Shown one piece after another: positions 30,662 through 37,320 of a DNA stretch of 41,471 nt. Made by a program: the position numbers and the translations under genes. The DNA is from an uncultured Bacteroidales bacterium (lineage in GTDB: Bacteria; Bacteroidota; Bacteroidia; Bacteroidales; Bacteroidaceae), in assembly GCA_902760345.1 (NCBI GenBank), contig CACWFY010000022.1:1-41471 (forward strand), read 5' to 3'. Each line of letters opens with the position of its first letter. Within the stretch, counting starts at the first letter, position 1. Under the pieces are notes generated by a model that did not search any database, was not told where the DNA came from, and saw only the letters and a list, made by a program, of their open reading frames with translations.

Positions 30662-32665
30662 TTATTTTTCAGCCACTTTCCGACGCAGACGGAGGTAGTA
30701 TCCGCGCACGCCGTCCTGGGCTCCGTCAGGATAGTGCATGCGTTTCAGTGCACGCCCCAGCTTTGCCAGCGTCGGCACGTCGGCCGTCGACAGCTGCTCG
30801 CGTAGCGTTTGCTGAATGTCAGTAGTGCTCATGAAGTACCCCTTCTCACGCCGTGCCCCCAGGAAGATGGCCGACAGCGCGTCTTCCAATCCCGATACCA
30901 GCTGGTATTGCTCGTTGTGGTGCATGATTTCCTGCTCGTCAGCATGGTCGAACCAGTACTGCTCGTCGTGCTGCAGCTCCCAGACGGCCTGGGCATACAT
31001 CTGGCGGTAGTTCACGCTGCCCGACATATCGGCCTCGCCCGTCATCTCGACACACAGGTATCGGCGCGAACCCGTAGGGTCGCAGAGCGGCTGGCGGTCG
31101 TTGGTGGTGGCGATGAACGAGCACAGGCGCTGGGTCATGGTGTACTGGTCTGAGCGCATCTTCCTGACCTGCACGTCCTTCTCTGTTAGCAGACGTTTGA
31201 TCTTCGCCTGTTCGCGCTCGGTCTTGGCATTATACTCGTCGATGTTCACCAGCCACATGCGGCCCAGCACGCGCTCCACCTGTTCGGCATTGTCCATCTT
31301 GATGTCGTCCATGTAGTATTCGCGCAGCGAGTAGGGTAGTATGTTCTTGCAGAACGTCGACTTCTTCATGGCCTGCTGACCGATGAGCATGGGCACCATC
31401 GAGTTGCCGTGGTCGCGGTTCATGCCCTTAGCCTGTGCCACCATCGCCAAGAACCAGCGGTGGAAGAAGTGCGGCCAGCGTTCATAGTCGGTCTTCAGCC
31501 GGCGGGCATACTCCTCGATGTAGTCGTGCTTCCGGTCCCACTCGCCCACGTGGTCCAGGAACTCGCGGATGGGGTTGTAGCTGGCGACTAGTGACGAGTG
31601 TACATACAGCTCAAGGTCCACCATCCACGCTTCGCCACCTTCCATCATCTCTTCGAAGGCTATGCGGCGCAGTTCGCGGTCGCCCAGCGGTTGCCACGAG
31701 CGGAACGTGCCGTCGTTAGGACGGTACTCCACCTGCTGCTTCACCTCGTTATACCTGAGTTGGTAGCGACGGCTGAAAAAGTCGCGGATGGTGCGTGCCA
31801 CCTGTTCCTTGTGGTTCATCTTCGACAGCGGTCTGCCCTTGTAGGGCTCGGCATAGACGGCGCGGAACACCTTGCGTACCAGGTATTCTCTGCCTTCGAA
31901 GCGTCCTTGCCACAGGGTACGCACCACACAGGGCTCCTCTTCCAGCCGTGCCAGTCGACAGTAGTCGGCCAGCTTTGTCAATAGCTGCTCAGCGTCAGCA
32001 TTTTCGGGCGTGTTCTCTACGGCGCGGCGCAGACATGTCAGATACTCCATACGCCACTGCTCACGCTGCTCGTCGGCAGGTCCGTAGCTGATGCTGCCGT
32101 CGTCGTACATGCGGAGGTCGGGGTCTTTCGTGTCGGCAGTCATCACCACCGGCATCGGCTGTGCCTCAGGACGATAGACCAGCTGCGGGTCGTAGGTCAT
32201 GGGACAGGTGGTTTCGACGGCTAAGTCGCGGCAGGTCAGCGGACAGTCGGCCATCGCCTGATAGATAGCTTTCGCCTGCTGTTGCGCCTTACGCAACAGT
32301 TGCAGATACGCCTCCGTGTCCTTCGGCTCCTGACCGTCGGCAGCCACTGCGCGAACCACTATATACAGTTCGCGATGGTCTGTCGTCTTCCACGCCAGCA
32401 GCGTATACGGCACGCGCATCACCGCCTGCTGCCACTGGCGCACCAGCTGTCGCCGCGTGCTCTCAGCGTGCAGCACCAGCAGTCCCGTCATGGTGCGCAC
32501 GTCGTCCAAGCCGCCGCGTCCGAACGTGGCACTGACAAGCAGCTGAGGGGTTTCCTTGACTTCGAGCAGCGTTTTGCTCTTCATTCTCTCTACTGCGGCA
32601 TCGAGCTCGATGGTGACGGGTTGCTTCATGATGCCGTCTTTCACAATTGCTTTACTGATTCTCAT
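30662..32665 (-). CDS. VirE/BT4734-like primase-helicase (DUF3874-type C-terminus)
   Basis: 667 residues from the start at 32665 (MRISKAIVKDGIMKQPVTIE). The longer frame from 32725 begins upstream of the promoter. An N-terminal BT4734-like domain (about 30-150) includes 'LLVSATFGRGGLDDVRTMTG'. The ATPase core has a Walker-A-like IGQQAMKKST near residue 430 (the usual GK is replaced by KK), Walker B 'LVNIDEYN' near 473, sensor 'FIATTND' near 520, and arginine-finger-like 'GSRRYLCVE' near 535. The DUF3874 region closes the protein. Relatives are D5/VirE-type helicases associated with plasmid, phage and island replication. The gene is flanked by terminal inverted repeats and has an iteron-like array upstream. 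It is the only gene in its unit. Replication initiation is an inference. Confidence 0.85.
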   Translation of the reverse strand: MRISKAIVKDGIMKQPVTIELDAAVERMKSKTLLEVKETPQLLVSATFGRGGLDDVRTMTGLLVLHAESTRRQLVRQWQQAVMRVPYTLLAWKTTDHRELYIVVRAVAADGQEPKDTEAYLQLLRKAQQQAKAIYQAMADCPLTCRDLAVETTCPMTYDPQLVYRPEAQPMPVVMTADTKDPDLRMYDDGSISYGPADEQREQWRMEYLTCLRRAVENTPENADAEQLLTKLADYCRLARLEEEPCVVRTLWQGRFEGREYLVRKVFRAVYAEPYKGRPLSKMNHKEQVARTIRDFFSRRYQLRYNEVKQQVEYRPNDGTFRSWQPLGDRELRRIAFEEMMEGGEAWMVDLELYVHSSLVASYNPIREFLDHVGEWDRKHDYIEEYARRLKTDYERWPHFFHRWFLAMVAQAKGMNRDHGNSMVPMLIGQQAMKKSTFCKNILPYSLREYYMDDIKMDNAEQVERVLGRMWLVNIDEYNAKTEREQAKIKRLLTEKDVQVRKMRSDQYTMTQRLCSFIATTNDRQPLCDPTGSRRYLCVEMTGEADMSGSVNYRQMYAQAVWELQHDEQYWFDHADEQEIMHHNEQYQLVSGLEDALSAIFLGARREKGYFMSTTDIQQTLREQLSTADVPTLAKLGRALKRMHYPDGAQDGVRGYYLRLRRKVAEK

Positions 32666-32694
32666 ATTTTTATTATCTTTTGAGTTTACGACTG

Positions 32695-32725
32695 CAAAGA
32701 TAATAAAAAAATCGAGGTTTGTCAA
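32695..32725 (-). promoter_or_regulatory. Promoter of the VirE-like gene
   Basis: On the minus strand a TTGACA hexamer (32725-32720) and TATCTTTG (32702-32695) are separated by 17 bases. Transcription would begin about 20 bases before the ATG at 32665. Confidence 0.75.
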
Positions 32726-32757
32726 GAGGCTAAAACGCTGAAAACCATACCGTTAGT

Positions 32758-32840
32758 TTGTACTATGAGTATCGTGCTGTGGTAGCCACACTACCATCAT
32801 GTGGTACGACCAGTACCAAGCTTTGGTAGCCATGGTACCA
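32758..32840. repeat. Iteron-like array: 17-bp dyads TGGTA-N7-TACCA at exact 22-bp period
   Basis: Perfect dyads occupy 32780-32796, 32802-32818 and 32824-32840, so start-to-start spacing is 22 bp twice. A degenerate copy fits the same phase at 32758-32774 (7 of 10 arm bases). A half site TGGTA follows at 32858-32862, out of phase. The array lies just upstream of the VirE gene's promoter. Length and period are typical of plasmid replication iterons, and a repressor operator array is the alternative. Confidence 0.85.
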
Positions 32841-32903
32841 AGACGTGTCACAAATGTTGGTACGATAGTTAAATATTCATAAAAATACATTGCCTCGTCC
32901 GTC

Positions 32904-32978
32904 AGTGTAGGAAAAGTGTCACTTTCAGTGTAGGAAATCAGCGTGTAACCCACTGACTGTCAACGACAAGTGTAGGAA
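32904..32978. repeat. AGTGTAGGAA motif copies upstream of the VirE gene
   Basis: Copies at 32904-32913, 32927-32936 and 32969-32978 are in the same orientation. Between the first two, AAAGTG-T-CACTTT (32913-32925) is a perfect short palindrome. The third copy is the inner part of the right terminal repeat. Confidence 0.85.
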
Positions 32979-32990
32979 ATGTAGGATTTT
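32969..32990 (-). repeat. Right terminal inverted repeat of the VirE unit
   Basis: It begins AGTGTAGGAA and ends GGATTTT. It overlaps the last two bases of the DUF6078 gene's stop codon (TAA, 32991-32989 on the minus strand). Confidence 0.8.
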
Positions 32991-33438
32991 AGTGGTCGAA
33001 GTCGTAGACCCTGGTATAGTGGTCGAACTCGAGGTTCGTCTCGTAGCCTGCCTTCTGAAACAGCTTGATGATCCATGCCTGCTGCTCTGGCGTCAGCATC
33101 TTCTCGCCACGATGGTAGCGGTAGTAGGTGCCGTGGCCGCCGAGATAGATTTTTATCTTGTCGCGCAGCTTTGTCTCGTGCTTCGCCTTCACATCCTCGA
33201 AGATGGTGTTAAAGCCCCACGCCATCAGCTTGGGCTCGCTGGTCTTGAAAAACCGGCAACCCTCTTCGCCGCGCTTCATCGTGTGATAGACGGCAGGTCC
33301 CCAGTCGGCATCCTCGGCCAGATGCTCTCCTGCCAGAAAGTGCAGACAGTCGCTCCGCCGCGGACAGTCGCCGAGGAAGCACATCAGAAAGCTGGCTGGC
33401 ACATTACTAAAATCAAACGTCGTCGTATCTGTTTCCAT
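32989..33438 (-). CDS. DUF6078-like protein
   Basis: 149 residues, cytoplasmic (no signal peptide). The pattern 'FDFSNVPASFLMCFLGDCPR' with CPRRSDCLHF nearby, a further Cys in EEGCRFFKTSEP, and a C-terminal basic-aromatic section (YYRYHRGEKMLTPEQQAWI) match the small, Cys-containing DUF6078 family of Bacteroidota. Its function is unknown; the early cysteines might bind a metal. A -7 box lies at 33459-33466. Its stop codon is completed by the outermost bases of the right inverted repeat of the VirE unit, so the C-terminal end could have been changed by that unit. Confidence 0.65.
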   Translation of the reverse strand: METDTTTFDFSNVPASFLMCFLGDCPRRSDCLHFLAGEHLAEDADWGPAVYHTMKRGEEGCRFFKTSEPKLMAWGFNTIFEDVKAKHETKLRDKIKIYLGGHGTYYRYHRGEKMLTPEQQAWIIKLFQKAGYETNLEFDHYTRVYDFDH

Positions 33439-33458
33439 ACCTATTTCTTATTTTGCAG

Positions 33459-33466
33459 CAAAGTTA
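33459..33466 (-). promoter_or_regulatory. Promoter -7 box of the DUF6078 gene
   Basis: The minus strand reads TAACTTTG, 20 bases before the ATG at 33438. Confidence 0.65.
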
Positions 33467-33590
33467 CAGATTATTCTCGTATCCTCCAAACATCTTTGGA
33501 CGATTTTCCATCTAAAAGTAGAAATGTTGGTATGAGGAATATTCTTTCCGGCTTTTCCGCAAACCTTTTCGTAGAAATTTATATTAGAAA

Positions 33591-33622
33591 TTTGGATGGT
33601 TCACGAAAAAGCCGTATATTTG
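33591..33622 (+). promoter_or_regulatory. Promoter of the secreted type IX cargo at 33683
   Basis: TTTG (33591-33594) and TATATTTG (33615-33622) are separated by 20 bases. The first in-frame ATG at 33596 lies inside the promoter, so translation should start at 33683 or 33689. Confidence 0.7.
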
Positions 33623-33682
33623 CAACGTAAAGTAATGACTACTAATGAATTTACATTAAATTTACTAACAATATTAAAACAA

Positions 33683-34828
33683 ATGCGTATGAAAAAATTT
33701 TTTACTCTTATTGCTATGGCCCTTGTGGCTGTAGGTGTTAATGCACAGATTCAAACGATAGCAAGCTACACCGTAACAACATCTTCTACACTAGCTGGCG
33801 AAGATAATACAGCTGATGAAGGAACTGGTTGTTCTGTTCAATTGCATGCAGGCGAAATAAAAGCTAACGATGGAGATGCAACGAAATATGGTGCGTCACT
33901 TAATTCAGAAAAAAAATACATACAAATTGATTTCAATGATGCGTTAGAGGCAGGTGATATAGTAAAACTTTCTTATTTCGTGACTAAAAATCCTGGAGCA
34001 GATAATACTGAGGGTATTTCAGTGTCAAACGTCAAGGTAGGTGCAGATGGCTATGAAGTCCTTGCCCAAATGTATGTCCAGGCAGCTGATCAAAAATCTA
34101 TCGTTACAGGTTCTTATGTCGCTAAAGGTGGGGAGAAGAAATTTATTGTCTATAGGTTGTCTAATACGGTTTGCTTCCATAGTGTAGTTGTTACGCGAGG
34201 TTCAGAAACATTTAGCTTGGATTTCAAAGCACTTGACTTAACAACGGTAGAAAAAGTGGAAGCTGCTGTAGAGGACGGAAATAATATTTCTTATGCGGCT
34301 TCATCCGATGCAACTATTGTATCATGGAAAAATACTGCTGGTCAGATGGCTACCGTGAAATTTAAGGATGTTCCCGTTACATTGTCTTACAAGAATTCTT
34401 CTTCTAAGGAATTTGCAAAATCGGGAAAAACAGACACTGAAGATTATTTCTTCCAATTTAACAGTAGTAGTCTTAAGATGAATATCGGTTGTACGATGGG
34501 ACAATATATCACAATTTATCCTATCAGTTATACTAAGGATTGTACATTGACTGTGACTGGTGGTAATGTAACTTCGGTCTCACTTCCTAAAGAGAAGACA
34601 GACGCAGTTCAGTTCCAAGCCACTGCCTCTCAAGTTGTATTGACTTTGTCTAGTGGTGCATGCCGTATCAATAAAATTACCATTACTGATACTGCTACTG
34701 GCATCCAGGCTATCAAGACCCTGAAGACTTCCAACAATGCTGCTGTCTACAACCTCGCAGGCCAGAAGGTAAGCAATAACTTCAAGGGCATTGCTATCCA
34801 GAATGGTCGTAAGGTCGTAATTAAGTGA
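33683..34828 (+). CDS. Secreted beta-rich protein with type IX sorting tail, unknown function
   Basis: About 381 residues with the start at 33683 (MRMKKFFTLIAMALVAVGVNA; 33689 is equally possible). A signal peptide is followed by a region of beta strands (about 20-350) containing 'YIQIDFNDALEAGDIVKLSYFV', as in carbohydrate-binding or adhesion-like modules. The last 35 residues 'ASNNAAVYNLAGQKVSNNF'-like and 'GIAIQNGRKVVIK' form the same Por/type IX sorting tail as in the CotH-type protein. Codon use is more A/T rich than in the neighbouring rhamnose genes, hinting at a different history. No catalytic motif is recognised. Confidence 0.75.
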   Translation: MRMKKFFTLIAMALVAVGVNAQIQTIASYTVTTSSTLAGEDNTADEGTGCSVQLHAGEIKANDGDATKYGASLNSEKKYIQIDFNDALEAGDIVKLSYFVTKNPGADNTEGISVSNVKVGADGYEVLAQMYVQAADQKSIVTGSYVAKGGEKKFIVYRLSNTVCFHSVVVTRGSETFSLDFKALDLTTVEKVEAAVEDGNNISYAASSDATIVSWKNTAGQMATVKFKDVPVTLSYKNSSSKEFAKSGKTDTEDYFFQFNSSSLKMNIGCTMGQYITIYPISYTKDCTLTVTGGNVTSVSLPKEKTDAVQFQATASQVVLTLSSGACRINKITITDTATGIQAIKTLKTSNNAAVYNLAGQKVSNNFKGIAIQNGRKVVIK

Positions 34829-34877
34829 GTATATTAAGCAAAAAACCTCGAGGATAATCTCGAACAGAAATAACCAG

Positions 34878-34908
34878 GCCCCGCCCCCAAATGAGCGGGG
34901 CTTGTTTT
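34878..34908 (+). terminator. Intrinsic terminator after the secreted-protein gene
   Basis: GCCCCGC (34878-34884) pairs with GCGGGGC (34895-34901), followed by TTGTTTT. It separates the two secreted-protein genes, so the second may be expressed by read-through or from an unseen promoter. Confidence 0.8.
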
Positions 34909-34932
34909 CACTAAACTTAAAACTAAAAAACA

Positions 34933-35613
34933 ATGAAGAAGCAAATCGTGATGATGGCTGCTCTGCTGATAGCAGTAGTCGCCAATGCACAGAACGAAGT
35001 GAATATCGAGAAGTTGTGGGGCGTCCCAGAGGAGCCCATCGACATCAACGCACCTATGACCGTCAAGTCGGGCGTGGCCTTTATTGGCGACACACGTACT
35101 CCCGACAAGATTACCGATGGTCAGATGAAGGGTATGCAGGTGAAGAAGAGCAAGCGCTACTTCAAGCAGGGAGTGATGAACGTGCAGTATGGCTCGTACC
35201 TTAACTTCCGTGGTGCTGCCTCAGGCATCAAGAAAGACAATGTCATTGATGTCAATGCCGTACCCCGTTCACGAATGTTGCAGCTGAAGCCCACGTCCAG
35301 CGGCAAGCTTATCGTCTTTGCTCAGGGTGGCAAGGAGGAGGTCAAGCACCTCTATATCGGTGTGCGCAATGGTGCAACGTTTAAGAACCTGGCCACGTTG
35401 GAGTATGTCAAGGATGCCACCGTCACAGGTAAGAAAGATGCGCCCCTTGCCGTACAGGTCGTCGACTACACCTATGCCGATGGTGACGAGCTGTGGATAT
35501 ATACCGAGGGTAGCGTCAACCTCTATGGCCTTCAGTTTACTGGAAAGCTTGACACCGCTTTCGCTGGCTCTGAGCCTATGGCTGTTGTCAAGGCCGTGAA
35601 GAAAGCTCGCTGA
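34933..35613 (+). CDS. Secreted beta-sandwich-like protein, unknown function
   Basis: 226 residues with a signal peptide (MKKQIVMMAALLIAVVANA-QNE). The mature part alternates short strands and turns ('KLIVFAQGGKEEVKHLYIGV', 'DGDELWIYTEGSVNLYGLQF'), resembling domains found beside pectate-lyase and other polysaccharide-acting proteins of Bacteroidota. No enzyme motif is seen and there is no type IX tail. It lies just before the rhamnose operon with a palindrome-rich 88-base gap, so a role in rhamnose-containing polysaccharide use is possible but inferred. Confidence 0.65.
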   Translation: MKKQIVMMAALLIAVVANAQNEVNIEKLWGVPEEPIDINAPMTVKSGVAFIGDTRTPDKITDGQMKGMQVKKSKRYFKQGVMNVQYGSYLNFRGAASGIKKDNVIDVNAVPRSRMLQLKPTSSGKLIVFAQGGKEEVKHLYIGVRNGATFKNLATLEYVKDATVTGKKDAPLAVQVVDYTYADGDELWIYTEGSVNLYGLQFTGKLDTAFAGSEPMAVVKAVKKAR

Positions 35614-35639
35614 TACCATTATTTTTTTGAAGTGTAGTG

Positions 35640-35681
35640 AGGACGTGACAGCAAGTGTTGCGTCCTTATATTATAATAAGG
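35640..35681. promoter_or_regulatory. Two overlapping inverted repeats before rhaB
   Basis: AGGACG (35640-35645) pairs with CGTCCT (35661-35666), as in a terminator for the upstream gene. CCTTAT (35664-35669) pairs with ATAAGG (35676-35681), a possible operator close to the rhaB start. No TAnnTTTG box is evident here, so the rha operon promoter could not be placed. Confidence 0.45.
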
Positions 35682-35701
35682 AATACATAACAGATTTGTG
35701 A

Positions 35702-37282
35702 ATGGAAGACAAGAGATGCTATTTTGCCGTTGATCTGGGCGCGACGAGTGGTCGTACCATTCTGGGCACGCTGGCTGACGGACGACTGGAACAGGAGGAG
35801 CTGACGCGCTTTCCCAACAACCTCATAGAGACGGGCGGACACTTCTATTGGGATATCTACGCCCTGTACTTCGAGATGATTCGCGGACTGAAGGAGGTGG
35901 CACGCCGAGGCATCACGCTGACCTCGATAGGCATTGACACGTGGGGTGTGGACTTTGTGTTCATTGGTGATGACGGCGCGCTGTTGCGTAACCCGATGGC
36001 TTATCGCGACCCTCACACTTTCGGACGGATGGAGGAGTATCTGCGCGACGTCGTTTCACGACGTGACGTCTACGACATTACGGGTATCCAGTTTATGAAC
36101 TTCAACTCGCTGTTCCAGCTTTATGCCATGCGTAAGGACGGCAATACGGCGCTGAAGCATTGCAAGAAGGTGTTGTTTATTCCCGATGCCTTGAGTTGGA
36201 TGCTGACAGGCGAGGAGGTGTGCGAGTATACCATTGCGTCGACCAGTCAGATGCTGGACCCGAAGACGGGTGACCTGTCGGAGAAGCTGATTGAAAGCGT
36301 GGGGCTGACACGCGAGCATTTTGGACGTATGGTACAGCCTGGTACGCAGATTGGCGTGCTGACGGAAGAGGTGCAGAAGATGACAGGACTTGGTCCTGTT
36401 CCTGTGATAGCCGTTGCCGGCCACGACACGGGTGCCGCCGTTGCTGCCGTACCCGCCAAGGACGAGCAGTTTGCCTACCTCAGCAGCGGCACGTGGAGTC
36501 TGATGGGTATTGAGACGAAAGAAGCCATCATCAACGACCGCTCGTACGAGTTGAACTTCACCAACGAGGGTGGCATTGAGGGCACTACACGTTTCCTGAA
36601 GAACATCTGCGGCATGTGGCTCTACGAGCGTTGCCGTAAGGAGTGGCCCGAGGAGGTCCGCCAGTTGTCGCACCCTGAATTGCAGGGCTCCGCCATGCAG
36701 GTCGAGGCCTTCCGCAGCATCATCAACCCTGATGACAAGATGTTTGCCAATCCGTCTTCTATGATAGAGGCCATCCAGCAGTATTGCCGTCAGACAGGAC
36801 AGCCTGTACCAGAGACACCGGCAGAGATCTGTCGCTGCATCTTCGACTCGTTGGCGCTGCGGTACCGCCAGGTGTTTGGGTGGTTGAAGGAGTTTAAGAA
36901 CCCCACGGAGAACCGTGGGGAACAGGGGCAGATCAAGGTGCTGCACGTCATTGGCGGCGGTAGTCTGAACAAGTTCCTGACGCAGTTTACGGCTGACGCC
37001 TGTGGTGTCGAGGTGCTGGCAGGTCCACAGGAATGTACCGCCATCGGTAACATCATGTTGCAGGCCAAGGCTGCGAGTGAGCGAGAGCAGCACCAAGCTT
37101 GCTTGGGTGCTGCCGAGCATGAGCAGGCTCGCCAGAATGGCAAGGCGTCGGGTAGTGTCCGAGATGTCTGGGAGATGCGCGCCATCATAGCCAACTCAGT
37201 AGAGATGGTGGCCTATCATCCGTCAGGAGACCAGGCAGCATGGGACCAGGCTTATCAGCGCTACCTCGAAATAACGAAATAA
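35702..37282 (+). CDS. rhaB: Rhamnulokinase with two extra palindrome-encoded loops
   Basis: 526 residues, longer than most rhamnulokinases. The FGGY-kinase N-terminus is 'FAVDLGATSGRTILGTL', followed by 'GGHFYWDIYALYFEMIRGL', as in RhaB. 'HDTGAAVAAVPAKDEQFAYLSSGTWSLMG' and 'LHVIGGGSLNKFL' are the central and C-terminal kinase motifs. It phosphorylates L-rhamnulose to the 1-phosphate. Extra loops (KNPTENRGEQGQ, near residue 400, and an Ala/Gln/Glu-rich stretch near 458-483) are encoded by palindromic DNA at 36901-36920 and 37087-37113, and are absent from the usual family alignment as I know it. The gene opens the rhamnose operon. Confidence 0.9.
   Translation: MEDKRCYFAVDLGATSGRTILGTLADGRLEQEELTRFPNNLIETGGHFYWDIYALYFEMIRGLKEVARRGITLTSIGIDTWGVDFVFIGDDGALLRNPMAYRDPHTFGRMEEYLRDVVSRRDVYDITGIQFMNFNSLFQLYAMRKDGNTALKHCKKVLFIPDALSWMLTGEEVCEYTIASTSQMLDPKTGDLSEKLIESVGLTREHFGRMVQPGTQIGVLTEEVQKMTGLGPVPVIAVAGHDTGAAVAAVPAKDEQFAYLSSGTWSLMGIETKEAIINDRSYELNFTNEGGIEGTTRFLKNICGMWLYERCRKEWPEEVRQLSHPELQGSAMQVEAFRSIINPDDKMFANPSSMIEAIQQYCRQTGQPVPETPAEICRCIFDSLALRYRQVFGWLKEFKNPTENRGEQGQIKVLHVIGGGSLNKFLTQFTADACGVEVLAGPQECTAIGNIMLQAKAASEREQHQACLGAAEHEQARQNGKASGSVRDVWEMRAIIANSVEMVAYHPSGDQAAWDQAYQRYLEITK
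36901..36920. repeat. Perfect 8-bp-arm palindrome inside rhaB
   Basis: CCCCACGG-AGAA-CCGTGGGG occupies 36901-36920 in frame, encoding part of an extra loop just before the conserved LHVIGGGS motif. Confidence 0.75.
37087..37113. repeat. Second palindrome inside rhaB, in a family-atypical insertion
   Basis: GCAGCACCAAGC pairs with GCTTGGGTGCTGC around a TT loop, with one bulged G. It encodes part of a roughly 25-residue Gln/Glu/Ala-rich insertion between NIMLQAKA and the GSVRDVWEMR segment. Confidence 0.75.
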
Positions 37283-37320
37283 CAATACATCGGAATAACA
37301 AATCAAAAAGAATAGCAATT

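Larger units (their letters stand above)
30559..32990. mobile_element. One-gene VirE unit bounded by 22-bp imperfect inverted repeats
   Basis: The left end (30559-30580) and right end (32969-32990) are 20/22 complementary (mismatches at the 8th and 9th bases from the outside). Between them lie the VirE/BT4734-like gene on the minus strand, extra motif copies, and an iteron-like array. No target duplication is seen outside the repeats, and no transposase or recombinase gene is inside. It sits between the uxuAB operon and a DUF6078 gene whose stop codon it touches. Whether it moves or replicates is unproven. Confidence 0.6.

Noticed and set aside
32989-33438. The DUF6078 gene considered as cargo of the VirE unit.
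   Set aside because: The right inverted repeat ends at its stop codon, so the gene lies outside the bounded unit.
36056-37120. A 354-codon open frame antisense to rhaB.
   Set aside because: Shadow of a real kinase gene; no domain or promoter supports it.
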